A stretch of 34,171 bases of DNA from an uncultured Eubacteriales bacterium (GCA_902789365.1 CADANQ010000024.1:1-34171); one strand, 5' to 3'; positions 7,144 through 14,982 are shown, numbered from the stretch's first letter. The notes: generated by a model from the sequence alone, not told the origin. Numbers and translations: made by a program.

Positions 7144-9171
7144 TCAGAATAAAAGTACGGGGATCCCTTCGTAGAGCACTCCGGGGTTTTCGGGAATAAT
7201 GTGGGCCATGGTCCCGTCGTTGGCCACCACGGTCACCGCCGTCCAGAACTCGCCGGCTTCGGTGGCCATGACCACGCCGGTCCTGCCCTGCCGGGTGTAC
7301 AGCGCCGCGGAGGGCACGGTCAGGCTGTCCACCGATTCGCCGATCATCACCGTGCACGTCCTGACGTACAGGATGTTGCCGACGTTGATGTCCCCGGCCA
7401 CGCTCAGCCTGAGCAGCAGTTCCCCGCCGGAGCGGGTAAAGGATTCCAGCTTTGCGTCCACAACCGTGGAATCGAACCCCTCAATCAAAAGCTTGTAGGT
7501 GTTTTTCTCCACCGGCACCCAGTCCCTGTCCCGGCACAGAAGCAGCACCACCCAGTTTCCCTGGCGTACCAGGCGGTACACCGCCACGGTGTTCTTGGTC
7601 ATGGCGGGGTCCGGGGGAATGTTCCCGTTGAACATCCTGCGGACGTCCGTGGGGGAATAGCTGGCGTAATTGTTCAGGTTCAGGATGTTTTCGTACCCAT
7701 CCGTATAGAAGGAAACGATTCCCTGGGCGTTGGCGGCGTATTGCTTGGTCCAGGACGATATGCGCTGGAGCTGGGTGTTTTCGTCGTCGTACAGGCGCGC
7801 CAGCTTCTGGTCGTCGGGATATTTCTGCTTCAGGTACAATTGCCGCGCCTGCATGGCCTCGGTAAGCAGCCCTTCCTGGGCCACAAGGCTCCCCCGGTCT
7901 TCCTGGATCATCATCTGGATTTCCATGCCCAAGGCCAGCACGTTGCCCTCCAGCCGGTCCAGCTGTACGTCTTTGGTGGTTGAGTTGGAAAGAAGCGTCC
8001 GGTGGTATTCCTTGATCTTTTTCCGGTAGTTTTCCAGGGTGGTGAGCTCCTTGTCCGAAAAGCCGCTGTTATAAACCACGCATACGTTCGCGGCCCGCTC
8101 CACCATGGCGCCTTCCTCGGCAATGTATTCGATGCGGGATACGCCCTCCTGGGTGTAGACCGTTTCGTTCCGCACGATCAGCGCGTCCCCGGAATAGCTG
8201 GTGGACAGGGTGCTGCGCTTGACATAGGCGTATTGCTTGCCCCCGGGACGGAGCATCAGCCATACCCCGCCGGCGCAGATTGCCAGGGCCAGGACGGCTA
8301 TGATCACATACACGCCCCTGCGGGGGCCCCTGCGGCCCTGAACGCCGGTGGACGGCACGGCCCGCGGCCCCTCCGGCGGGGCCGGAGGATGATAGCCCCG
8401 GCCTTGTTCCTCTTCCGGAGCGTCGTCCTCCGGCTTCTCCCCTCCCGGAGCGTTATTCTCCGTTTTTCCCCAGTCCGGGGTATAAGGCCCCTGGGGGGGC
8501 GCAGAACCGTTCAGGGGCGGATAAGCATTGCCCTGCGGCGCGTAAGCGCCGGATTGTGGAGGATAAGCGCTGTTCTGCGGCATATATGCACCGCTTTGTG
8601 GAGGATAACCGCCATTCTGCGGCGCGTATGCGCCGTTCTGCGGAGGATAACCGCCATTCTGCGGCGCGTATGCGCCGTTTTGAGGAGGATAAACGCCATT
8701 CTGCGGCGCGTATGCGCCGTTTTGAGGAGGATAAACGCCATTCTGCGGCGCATACGCGCCGTTCTGCGGAGGATAACCGCCATTCTGCGGCGCGTATGCG
8801 CCGTTTTGAGGAGGATAGCCGCCGGCCTGGGGCTGGGGAGCGGCGGCCTTTTTTTTGCCTCCGCCGAAATATCCGCCCTCCGGACGGCTGCTGTCGCCGC
8901 GATTATGCGCAAACAGATGCCTTACGCCGCCTTTTCCCTTGGCCTGCCCCCGGTCGCCCTCGTTCCGCTGCGGCTGCGGGGGCTGGGGCGGCGCCTGAAA
9001 GGCAGGCGGAACGCCCCCGGCGGGGCCGTTCGCTCCTGTCCGGGGATCCCCTCCCCGGCTGCCCACCTGGGTCCACTGGTCCACGCCGTAAAACGGATCG
9101 CCGCCGTTAAGCTGCTCGCTCCATTCCCCGTCGTCCGGATCATAGCCCCTGTAGTTGGGATCCTGCTGCAT
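7144..9171 (-). CDS. HlyD-like membrane adaptor with an N-terminal heptad-repeat domain
   Basis: This 675-residue protein opens the division operon. Residues 1-116 are Gly/Pro/Gln-rich; 117-221 are 15 heptads of the type GGYPPQN/GAYAPQN; an acidic Pro-rich stretch leads to a basic cluster (GRRGPRRG, 279-286) and one membrane helix (287-308). By the positive-inside rule the repeats are cytoplasmic and the C-terminal 365 residues are outside. The outer part has a coiled coil (around 360-460) between beta segments, as in HlyD/membrane-fusion proteins; HlyD-type genes upstream of yggS-sepF are known in Clostridia. No partner transporter is present, so an efflux role is doubtful and a division or envelope role is as likely. 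AGGAG lies seven bases ahead of the chosen ATG at 9171. Confidence 0.75.
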   Translation of the reverse strand: MQQDPNYRGYDPDDGEWSEQLNGGDPFYGVDQWTQVGSRGGDPRTGANGPAGGVPPAFQAPPQPPQPQRNEGDRGQAKGKGGVRHLFAHNRGDSSRPEGGYFGGGKKKAAAPQPQAGGYPPQNGAYAPQNGGYPPQNGAYAPQNGVYPPQNGAYAPQNGVYPPQNGAYAPQNGGYPPQNGAYAPQNGGYPPQSGAYMPQNSAYPPQSGAYAPQGNAYPPLNGSAPPQGPYTPDWGKTENNAPGGEKPEDDAPEEEQGRGYHPPAPPEGPRAVPSTGVQGRRGPRRGVYVIIAVLALAICAGGVWLMLRPGGKQYAYVKRSTLSTSYSGDALIVRNETVYTQEGVSRIEYIAEEGAMVERAANVCVVYNSGFSDKELTTLENYRKKIKEYHRTLLSNSTTKDVQLDRLEGNVLALGMEIQMMIQEDRGSLVAQEGLLTEAMQARQLYLKQKYPDDQKLARLYDDENTQLQRISSWTKQYAANAQGIVSFYTDGYENILNLNNYASYSPTDVRRMFNGNIPPDPAMTKNTVAVYRLVRQGNWVVLLLCRDRDWVPVEKNTYKLLIEGFDSTVVDAKLESFTRSGGELLLRLSVAGDINVGNILYVRTCTVMIGESVDSLTVPSAALYTRQGRTGVVMATEAGEFWTAVTVVANDGTMAHIIPENPGVLYEGIPVLLF
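8509..8823 (-). repeat. Coding tandem repeat, 21-bp heptads in 42-bp pairs
   Basis: Fifteen 21-bp units encode alternating xxYPPQN and GAYAPQN heptads in the HlyD-like protein. The higher-order period is 42 bp; the blocks 8654-8695 and 8696-8737 are identical, which indicates recent duplication. Units toward the membrane side (8509-8620) are more degenerate. Each pair also contains GGCGC-GTAT-GCGCC-type palindromes that can form small hairpins in the mRNA. Confidence 0.95.
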
Positions 9172-9328
9172 GCGTGTACTCCTGATATAAAATCGAATCC
9201 GGGAATGGCGGTCCGTTATGACGCGGGGCCGCTGACGCCGGAAAGAACTTCCTCGCCGCCGTTTTGCTTCCGTTTCCGCCCCCAAAGGGCGGCAAACAGT
9301 GTCCCGATGCACAGTACGGGATTCTATT

Positions 9329-9357
9329 ATTATATGCAAAAAAAGCCCGGCAGGCAA
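9329..9357 (-). promoter_or_regulatory. Promoter of the HlyD-yggS-sepF-divIVA operon
   Basis: On the minus strand TTGCCT (9352-9357) and a perfect TATAAT (9329-9334) are separated by exactly 17 bases. The spacer contains the T-run of the yfbR terminator, so the promoter is embedded in it. The leader to the ATG at 9171 would be about 150 bases. Confidence 0.65.
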
Positions 9358-9397
9358 GGACTATTTATCCGCCGCGCACGGGCCGGGTGGGCTTCTT
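9336..9397 (-). terminator. Probable terminator of yfbR
   Basis: Just after the yfbR stop, AAGCCC (bulge) GGC can pair with GCC GGGCTT across a loop of about 30 bases, and seven T follow on the minus strand. The long loop and bulge make it weaker than the others in this window. Confidence 0.5.
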
Positions 9398-9399
9398 TG

Positions 9400-9984
9400 T
9401 CAATCCTCGCTGATTTCGTCCAGCGTCAGGGAGAATCCCGGGACGAATTCCTGCAGGAAATCCTGCACCTCGCTCAAATCGATGCGGTCCAGGGTTTTCT
9501 TGGTGGTTTTGCGGGCCATCTCGAATTCCAGGTTGCCGGCCTTTTTTTCCTCCAGGCATTTCACATAGGCGCACAGCTTGTCCGCGGCCTTGACGATGCG
9601 CCATTCGTCGCTGCTTTCGTCCGGACGGATCAGCGGCTCGTAAGCCTTCCTGAGGTCGCTGGGCAGCATGCCCATCAGCCGTTCGGCGGCGATCTCCTCC
9701 AGCTTGCCGTATTCCGATGTGATGGCCTTGTTGTTGTGCTTGATGGGCGTGGGCAGGTCGCCGGTGATGACCTCGGCCGCGTCATGGTACGCCGCCAGGG
9801 TCATGATCCTTTCCGGCGAATAGCTGCGGTTGTACCTTTCCACCCCGATGACCGCGATGGCGTGGGCAAACAGGGCGCACTGCATCGAATGCTCCATGTC
9901 GTTTTCCGGCAGGGTGTTGCGCATCAGCCCCCAGCGACGGATGAAGCGCATGCGGCAGATATATGCAAAAAAATGATGTTCCAT
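9400..9984 (-). CDS. yfbR: HD-domain 5'-deoxynucleotidase, YfbR family
   Basis: The 194-residue protein has the HD-phosphohydrolase metal site: EHS (31-33), HD at 67-68 in AAYHDAAEV, and a later Asp in KAADKL. The segments GDLPTPIK and EHSMQCALFAH match YfbR, which removes the phosphate from deoxyribonucleoside 5'-monophosphates and so affects dNTP salvage and dUMP supply. The length is typical (about 200). GGAAGG precedes the ATG at 9984. It is a single-gene unit with its own promoter (10042-10070) and a terminator. Confidence 0.9.
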   Translation of the reverse strand: MEHHFFAYICRMRFIRRWGLMRNTLPENDMEHSMQCALFAHAIAVIGVERYNRSYSPERIMTLAAYHDAAEVITGDLPTPIKHNNKAITSEYGKLEEIAAERLMGMLPSDLRKAYEPLIRPDESSDEWRIVKAADKLCAYVKCLEEKKAGNLEFEMARKTTKKTLDRIDLSEVQDFLQEFVPGFSLTLDEISED

Positions 9985-10041
9985 GGATTCCTTCCCGTTT
10001 CCTTATGATTTTCCGCGCCTCTTTCGGGGCGTTCCGGGTTC

Positions 10042-10070
10042 ATCTTAGCATCGCCCCCAAACGGTGTCAA
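10042..10070 (-). promoter_or_regulatory. Promoter of yfbR
   Basis: A perfect TTGACA (10065-10070) and TAAGAT (10042-10047) on the minus strand are 17 bases apart. The predicted leader is about 50 bases. It is back-to-back with the PAP2 promoter, with 15 bases between the two -35 boxes. Confidence 0.75.
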
Positions 10071-10085
10071 GGGCGGCCGGGAACA

Positions 10086-10115
10086 TTGACACGCCAAAAG
10101 ACCTCATGATAAAAT
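10086..10115 (+). promoter_or_regulatory. Promoter of the PAP2 and HAD-pyrophosphokinase genes
   Basis: A perfect TTGACA (10086-10091) and TAAAAT (10110-10115) are 18 bases apart, and the start codon follows at 10149. Confidence 0.75.
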
Positions 10116-10148
10116 CATGCGAGATATCGTACAGAAGGGAGTGGCTCC

Positions 10149-11066
10149 ATGGCTGTCCTTGAAGCGCTGGAAAAGATGCGCGTCCCCTTTCTCGACCGGA
10201 TTGTCCTGTGGATCACCGAGCTGGGCGGAGAAGCCTTCCTGATTGTTTTCGGGCTTCTCATCCTGTGGTGCGTAAACAAGGGACTGGGCCGGTACATGCT
10301 GTCGGTGGGCATCACCGGCACCGTTTTAAGCCAGTGGCTCAAGATTCTCTGCCGGGTACCCCGCCCGTGGGTCATAAAGGAGAGCTTCACCATCGTGGAA
10401 GCCGCCCGCGAAGGCGCCGGAGGCTATTCCTTTCCCTCCGGCCACAGTCAGAGCGCGGCCGCCGTTTTCGGCTGCCTGGCCCTGTGGTACAAAAAGCGCG
10501 CTGCGGTCATCGCCTGCGCCGCGCTGATCGCGCTGGTGCTGTTTTCCCGGATGTACCTGGGCGTCCATACCCCGTGGGACGTAATCGTGGGCTGCCTGAT
10601 ATCACTCGTCCTGGCCTTCCTTCTGCGGCGCTTCTTCACAGACGCGTCCCCGGCCCGGATCCGCGCGGCGCTGCTCATCGGCCTTGTCCTGTCCGCCGCT
10701 TTCACGCTGTATATGAGCCTGTGCTCCTTCGGCGAAGACGTGGACCCGGACAACCTGAACGAGGCCGTCAAAAACGCCTGGCTCCTGCTGGGCGGATCCC
10801 TGGGCGTCTTTCTGGCCTTCGAAATCGACGAACGTTTTATCCGCTATGATACGAAAGCCGTCTGGTATGTCCAGGCGCTCAAATGCGTCCTGGGCGCCGG
10901 GCTGGTCTTCCTTTTGCGGGTGGTGCTGAAGAAGCCCCTCAATTCCCTCTTCGGCGGGCATCCCGCCGCGGACGGGGTCCGCTATTTCATCCTCTGCCTG
11001 TTCGGCGCGGGGGTGTGGCCCATGTCCTTCCGGTACCTGAAGCGCCTGGAAAAGAAAAATCCATGA
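10149..11066 (+). CDS. PAP2-family membrane lipid phosphatase
   Basis: This 305-residue membrane protein carries all three PAP2 phosphatase motifs: K65-x6-RP (72-73), PSGH (96-99) and SR-x5-H (133-140) followed by Asp144. His140 would be the nucleophile and His99 the acid. Such enzymes dephosphorylate lipid phosphates outside the membrane, for example undecaprenyl diphosphate or phosphatidylglycerol phosphate; the exact substrate is not evident. Several helices after residue 150 extend it beyond the minimal 200-residue domain. AAGGGAG precedes the ATG. Its TGA overlaps the ATG of the HAD-pyrophosphokinase gene (ATGA), so they are co-translated. Confidence 0.9.
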   Translation: MAVLEALEKMRVPFLDRIVLWITELGGEAFLIVFGLLILWCVNKGLGRYMLSVGITGTVLSQWLKILCRVPRPWVIKESFTIVEAAREGAGGYSFPSGHSQSAAAVFGCLALWYKKRAAVIACAALIALVLFSRMYLGVHTPWDVIVGCLISLVLAFLLRRFFTDASPARIRAALLIGLVLSAAFTLYMSLCSFGEDVDPDNLNEAVKNAWLLLGGSLGVFLAFEIDERFIRYDTKAVWYVQALKCVLGAGLVFLLRVVLKKPLNSLFGGHPAADGVRYFILCLFGAGVWPMSFRYLKRLEKKNP

Positions 11067-12364
11067 AGATCAAATGCGCCATATTCGATTTTGACGGGAC
11101 GCTGTTCGATTCCATGTACGTATGGGACAGCGCCGGGGAGGATTACCTCCGTTCCCTGGGGAAGGAGCCGGGGCCCAATGTGCGCGAGGACATGCGGACA
11201 ATGAGCCTTGCCCAGTGCGCCGCCTATTTCAAAAGGGAATACGCCCTCCCCTTCTCCGAGGAGGAGATCGCGGAGGGCATCAACCGCACCGTCGAAAAGC
11301 ATTATTTTTACGACGTCCTTCCCAAGCCCGGTGCCGCCGCCTTCCTGGAGGAACTGCGGAAAAGCGGCGTAGGGATGTGCGTGGCCACGGCCACCGACCG
11401 CTACCAGGTGGAGGCCGCGCTGAAGCGCTGCGGCCTGGACCGGTATTTCGACGCGGTCTTCACCTGCTCCGAGGTGGGCGCCGGCAAGGACAGGCCCGAC
11501 ATCTTCCGCGCCGCGGCGGCGCATTTCGGCGCCGACCGCCAAAGCGCCGTCGTTTTTGAGGACGCGCTCCATGCCGTCAGGACGGCCAGGGCGGACGGTT
11601 TCCCGGTGGCGGCGGTGTACGATCCCAGCGAAAGGAACCAGGAGGAAATACGCCGCCTTGCCGACGTGTATATCCCCGACTATGCGCATACGGAGGCCTT
11701 TCTGGCCTTCGCCCGCGACGCGGAGCAAGGGCAAAAACGCTGCGTGATCGTGGGAGGAGCCGATATCCGCGGGGCCTCCTTCCTCCGGAAGCTGCTGAGG
11801 GAGGACGATTTCGTGGTTTACTGCGACGGCGGCCTCAGGCACAGGGACGCCCTTGGCGCGGCCCCCGACCTGATCGTCGGGGATTTCGACTCCGCCGAAA
11901 ACCCGCGCCTTCCCGTCGAGACCATCGTCCTGCCCCGCGAAAAGGACGACACCGACACGTACTATGCCGCGAAGGAGGGCGTAAAAAGGGGATTTAATGA
12001 ATTCCTGCTCCTCGGCGTCACCGGCGGGAGGCTGGACCATACCCTCGGGAACGTCTCCATCCTGCTTTACCTGGAATCCCTGGGCAAAACGGCCCGCATC
12101 GCGGACGACCTTTCCGACATGGAGATCGTGTCCCGGGAACCGGTCCGCATCGGGGGCGAATACGCCTTCTTTTCCCTGATGAGCGTCGCGGGTCCCGCCC
12201 GCGGGATCACGATCCGCGGGGCAAAATACCCCCTGGAGAACGGGGAGATCACCCCCGAATACCAGTACGGCATCAGCAACGAGGTGCTGCCCGGCAAGAC
12301 CGCGGAAGTAAATGTCCGGGACGGAAGGCTGCTGCTGGTCAAGGTCCGGCCGCGGGACGCATGA
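11063..12364 (+). CDS. Fusion of a HAD phosphatase and thiamine pyrophosphokinase
   Basis: The 433-residue protein joins two enzymes. Residues 1-215 are a HAD-IA phosphatase: DFDGTL (9-14; nucleophile Asp9), CVATATD (106-112), Lys142 and FEDA (165-168). Residues 226-430 are thiamine pyrophosphokinase: CDGG (254-257), GDFDS (273-277), DDTD (295-298) and GVTGGRLDHTLGN (318-330), all canonical nucleotide/metal motifs. The latter converts thiamine and ATP to TPP. The HAD part resembles beta-phosphoglucomutase-type hydrolases; hydrolysis of thiamine monophosphate is my inference from the fusion. A TPP riboswitch and thiT follow 110 bases downstream. The start at 11063 overlaps the PAP2 stop and has only a weak GGA-type site, as expected for coupled translation. 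Confidence 0.9.
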   Translation: MKIKCAIFDFDGTLFDSMYVWDSAGEDYLRSLGKEPGPNVREDMRTMSLAQCAAYFKREYALPFSEEEIAEGINRTVEKHYFYDVLPKPGAAAFLEELRKSGVGMCVATATDRYQVEAALKRCGLDRYFDAVFTCSEVGAGKDRPDIFRAAAAHFGADRQSAVVFEDALHAVRTARADGFPVAAVYDPSERNQEEIRRLADVYIPDYAHTEAFLAFARDAEQGQKRCVIVGGADIRGASFLRKLLREDDFVVYCDGGLRHRDALGAAPDLIVGDFDSAENPRLPVETIVLPREKDDTDTYYAAKEGVKRGFNEFLLLGVTGGRLDHTLGNVSILLYLESLGKTARIADDLSDMEIVSREPVRIGGEYAFFSLMSVAGPARGITIRGAKYPLENGEITPEYQYGISNEVLPGKTAEVNVRDGRLLLVKVRPRDA

Positions 12365-12437
12365 ACACCGCAAAAAGCGCGGGCCTTCCGGACCCGTGGC
12401 AAAGACAGTCTGTCCGAGACGGCCGGGATAAAAACTG

Positions 12438-12466
12438 TTGACCGGGAAAGGCCCTTGTGATACAAT
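12438..12466 (+). promoter_or_regulatory. Promoter of the thiT riboswitch transcript
   Basis: TTGACC (12438-12443) and TACAAT (12461-12466) are 17 bases apart. Transcription should start about 12473, right at the first stem of the riboswitch. Confidence 0.75.
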
Positions 12467-12475
12467 TGCATACGT

Positions 12476-12602
12476 CCGCTGGGGGCGCTGCGGTATGCGC
12501 GGCTGAGAAGTTCACCCTTGGAACCTGATGTAGGTCATCCTACCGGAGGGAAGCGGCTGTGGCGCAAGCCGCACGCTTCCCGCACGCAAGTGCGGGTTTT
12601 TT
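12476..12602 (+). ncRNA. TPP riboswitch (THI element) with antiterminator and terminator
   Basis: The aptamer (12476-12556) shows the conserved cores GGGGGCGC, GGCTGAGA, ACCCTTGGAACCTGAT and GAGGGAAG; stem P1 pairs CCGCT (12476-12480) with AGCGG (12552-12556). A terminator follows: CCCGCAC (12579-12585), GCAA loop, GTGCGGG (12590-12596), six T. GGGAAGCG (12548-12555) is perfectly complementary to CGCTTCCC (12574-12581); this antiterminator uses both the P1 3' strand and the first three bases of the terminator stem. TPP binding should stabilise P1, free the terminator and switch thiT off. Assignment of the class is established knowledge; the alternative pairing is read from sequence. Confidence 0.96.
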
Positions 12603-12607
12603 GTTTT
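12579..12607 (+). terminator. Riboswitch-controlled terminator
   Basis: A perfect 7-bp stem with a GCAA tetraloop (12579-12596) is followed by TTTTTTGTTTT. It is the off-state of the TPP riboswitch and lies 50 bases before thiT. Confidence 0.93.
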
Positions 12608-12648
12608 CTCACATCCATGCTTTCAGCGGCGGAAAGAGAGGGATTGAA

Positions 12649-13368
12649 ATGAACCTGGCTGATCTGTTTATCTCCCGCGCGTACGCTGAAGAGGCGAAGG
12701 ATCCTTACATTTCCTTCAAGCTTGAGCCGCGCTTCAACAAGGTAGGACAGAACGGATGGATCGCGCTCGGCGTGGTCGTGCTGTTCGCCGTTGTCATGCT
12801 TGTCGTCATCCTCACCAATAAAAAGAAAAAGTGGACCGTCCGGATGCTGACCAACGGCGCCATTGCCATTTCGCTGTCCTTTGTGCTTTCCTTTATCCGT
12901 CTGGCAAGGATGGGCAACGGCGGTTCGGTCACCCTGGCCAGCATGCTGCCGATGATGCTGTTTTCGGCCGTATACGGCGTCGGCCCCGGAATGATCACCG
13001 GCGTGGTCTACGGAATGCTGCAGTATATCCAGGGGCCGGAGGTTGTCCACTGGGCCCAGATGCTCCTGGACTACCCGATCGCCTTCGCCATGCTGGGGCT
13101 GGCCGGGCTTTATAAGCCCTTTGCGGCCAAAAAGAAAGACTGGCTTCTTTTCATCTCGATCTTCGTCGCGGCTTTCGGACGTTTCGTCTGCCATACCTTC
13201 GCCGGCATTTTCTGGTACGGAGAGGGCGAGTCCGCGTCCTGGTCCTTCATGGTCAAGCTCTGGACCAGCGTCCTGTACAACGGCAATTATATGCTGTGGG
13301 ACACCCTGATCTGCCTGGCGGTCGCCGTCCCGGTCTACCGGCCGGTCATGAAAATCATGAAAGGCTGA
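12649..13368 (+). CDS. thiT: Thiamine transporter ThiT, ECF S-component
   Basis: The 239-residue protein matches ThiT (YuaJ) from about residue 62 on: RMLTNGAIAISLSFVLSFIRL opens the family fold, HTFAGIFWYG and SVLYNGNY hold the His, Trp, Tyr and Asn that bind thiamine in known ThiT, and LLDYPIA carries Asp where the binding Glu of Lactococcus ThiT is expected. ThiT captures thiamine and works with the shared ECF module, whose genes are not in the window. Unusually, about 60 residues precede the family domain, including an additional hydrophobic helix (38-55). AGGGA precedes the ATG at 12649. The TPP riboswitch upstream independently supports the function. Confidence 0.93.
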   Translation: MNLADLFISRAYAEEAKDPYISFKLEPRFNKVGQNGWIALGVVVLFAVVMLVVILTNKKKKWTVRMLTNGAIAISLSFVLSFIRLARMGNGGSVTLASMLPMMLFSAVYGVGPGMITGVVYGMLQYIQGPEVVHWAQMLLDYPIAFAMLGLAGLYKPFAAKKKDWLLFISIFVAAFGRFVCHTFAGIFWYGEGESASWSFMVKLWTSVLYNGNYMLWDTLICLAVAVPVYRPVMKIMKG

Positions 13369-13380
13369 CGCCGGCGCCGC

Positions 13381-13409
13381 AAAAGCCGCCCCCCGCGGGG
13401 CGGCTTTTT
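13381..13409 (+). terminator. Intrinsic terminator of thiT
   Basis: AAAGCCGCCCC and GGGGCGGCTTT form a perfect 11-bp stem around CCGC (13382-13407), and TT follows. It begins 13 bases after the thiT stop. Confidence 0.92.
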
Positions 13410-13572
13410 CAGTGCGTTTTTTCAGTGCGGCAACTTTCAGGCGCCTGCTTTTTATGGTATCATACATTTATGTTTCCGTATCCGCGCGTCGGAAAGGAAA
13501 CGCCTGAATTGAAGCAAATGACCGGCCCGGAAAGCAGCCCTTTATCCTTCCGGACGCGGACGGGGAGATTCG

Positions 13573-14982
13573 ATGCGGAAAATATCACGGCATATTTTCC
13601 AAGCGTCAGCCGTATGCTGTCTGTTCCTGTTGATCGTACTGGCCGCGCTGCCTTCCGCGGCGGCTTCATCCGCCGTCGACGCCGGCGCGAGGATCGACAT
13701 CTACGAACAGTACGGCCTGGAAAGCGGGCACAGTGACACCGGCAGCCCCAAGGATTACCGCTACGGGCACGCCCCCTTTCTGCTGACGGGCGGCAGGACC
13801 GACGTGACCGGGCACGTGGGGAAGTCCGACTGGTACGGCAAGCCCAACTGCCTGGCCCAGGGCGGCTGCTGCCTGTTTGCCCATGCCCACGCCATCGAAT
13901 GGGTGCTGGGCCGGCACATGGGGGACGACCTGCTTTTGGACCTGCTTTCCCGCTGCGAATCCCCCTCCAACGCCTACGGGCACAACTATCCGAATTGCCG
14001 TCATACGGGAAAATCCTATGACGCCTACACCGCCTTCGCCCGCACCCTGGGGATCACGGCCCGGGTCAACAGGCTGGGCCTGGGCCGGACGGCCCTCAGG
14101 AAGGGCTTCTGCGACGGGATCGTTTACGTCGCCGCGCTCCCGGACGGCTCGCATTACGTCTGCGCCGTGGATTATGTCATCGCCGACGCAAACGGGAACA
14201 TCATCGAGGACGACGGCGTCTCCCCCATTCCCTCCGGCTGCGCGTTTTACATCCAGATCGTGGACTCCGTCCCCTATGCCTCCGCCCTGGACAGCGGCCG
14301 CTTCGGCGGCAGGATATACCAGTTCGGGGCCGACGGGCGGCTTGCCCTGCGCACGGCGCAGTTTTCCATGTATTACGGCGGGGCGTATTTTGTCAAAACA
14401 GACACGCTGACCGTCTGTTCGGAGCTGTCGATGCCGTCATCCTGGCCCGGCCACCTTCGGAAGAACCGGGTCTGCGCGGTGACCTTCGACGCCCGCGGCG
14501 GCATCAACGCGCCGGACCGGCAGGACTTCCTCTGGGGCGAGGAGGCGGCTATTGCGGACGTGACCCCGTCGCGCCTGGGATACCGTTTCATCGGCTGGGC
14601 CTTCGACGCCGGTGCTCAGGCGGCGGATCTCGCTCCCGGGCAGGTATGCGCCTTCGAGGGCGATACGACGCTTTACGCCCTGTGGTCCCCCGTGTCCGTC
14701 CTCACGCTTCCCGGCGGGCTTGAGCGTCTTGAGGAGGAAGCCTTCGCCGGAACAAACGCGGCATGCGTGGTCTGTCCCGGAAGCCTTGAAGCCATCGGAC
14801 CCCGGGCCTTTGCGGACTGCGCGTCGCTTTCGCAGATCTATATCCCCGGCAGCGTCGCCGCCATCGATGAAACCGCCTTTGACGGATGCTGCCCCGGGCT
14901 GGAAATCTGGGGCGCGCCCGGCAGCGCCGCCGCGGATTTTGCCGACGGGCATCCCGAATTCGTCTTTATCGCCATTGAGTAA
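13573..14982 (+). CDS. Secreted papain-like protein with InlB and leucine-rich repeats
   Basis: A signal peptide (1-31, ending ALPSAAAS) precedes a domain resembling the C39-like papain fold: Gln96 and Cys99/Cys100 in CLAQGGCCLFAHA, His194 in DGSHYVCAVDY and Asp200 or Asp208 could form the catalytic set. Residues 302-372 are one InlB/Flg_new beta repeat (VTFDARGG, GYRFIGWAFD, TTLYALW). Residues 376-440 hold BspA-type leucine-rich repeats (LPGGLERLEEEAFAG, IYIPGSVAAIDETAFDGC). No LPxTG anchor is seen, so it may be released or bound non-covalently. Peptidase activity is inferred. GGGGAG precedes the ATG. A weak -10 TATCAT lies at 13458-13463 without a good -35. cysK follows after 22 bases, which may be an operon. 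Confidence 0.72.
   Translation: MRKISRHIFQASAVCCLFLLIVLAALPSAAASSAVDAGARIDIYEQYGLESGHSDTGSPKDYRYGHAPFLLTGGRTDVTGHVGKSDWYGKPNCLAQGGCCLFAHAHAIEWVLGRHMGDDLLLDLLSRCESPSNAYGHNYPNCRHTGKSYDAYTAFARTLGITARVNRLGLGRTALRKGFCDGIVYVAALPDGSHYVCAVDYVIADANGNIIEDDGVSPIPSGCAFYIQIVDSVPYASALDSGRFGGRIYQFGADGRLALRTAQFSMYYGGAYFVKTDTLTVCSELSMPSSWPGHLRKNRVCAVTFDARGGINAPDRQDFLWGEEAAIADVTPSRLGYRFIGWAFDAGAQAADLAPGQVCAFEGDTTLYALWSPVSVLTLPGGLERLEEEAFAGTNAACVVCPGSLEAIGPRAFADCASLSQIYIPGSVAAIDETAFDGCCPGLEIWGAPGSAAADFADGHPEFVFIAIE

Noticed and set aside
8509-8823. CRISPR or intergenic repeat
   Set aside because: The repeats are in frame inside a coding sequence and keep the heptad protein pattern.
195-10008. Long plus-strand frames at 195-2213, 2089-3819, 3885-5468 and 8002-10008
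   Set aside because: They are antisense to the exporter, kinase, HlyD-like and yfbR genes and carry no recognisable motifs.
12559-12648. Upstream in-frame start for thiT (MAQAARF)
   Set aside because: It would run through the riboswitch terminator and has no ribosome site; the ATG at 12649 does.
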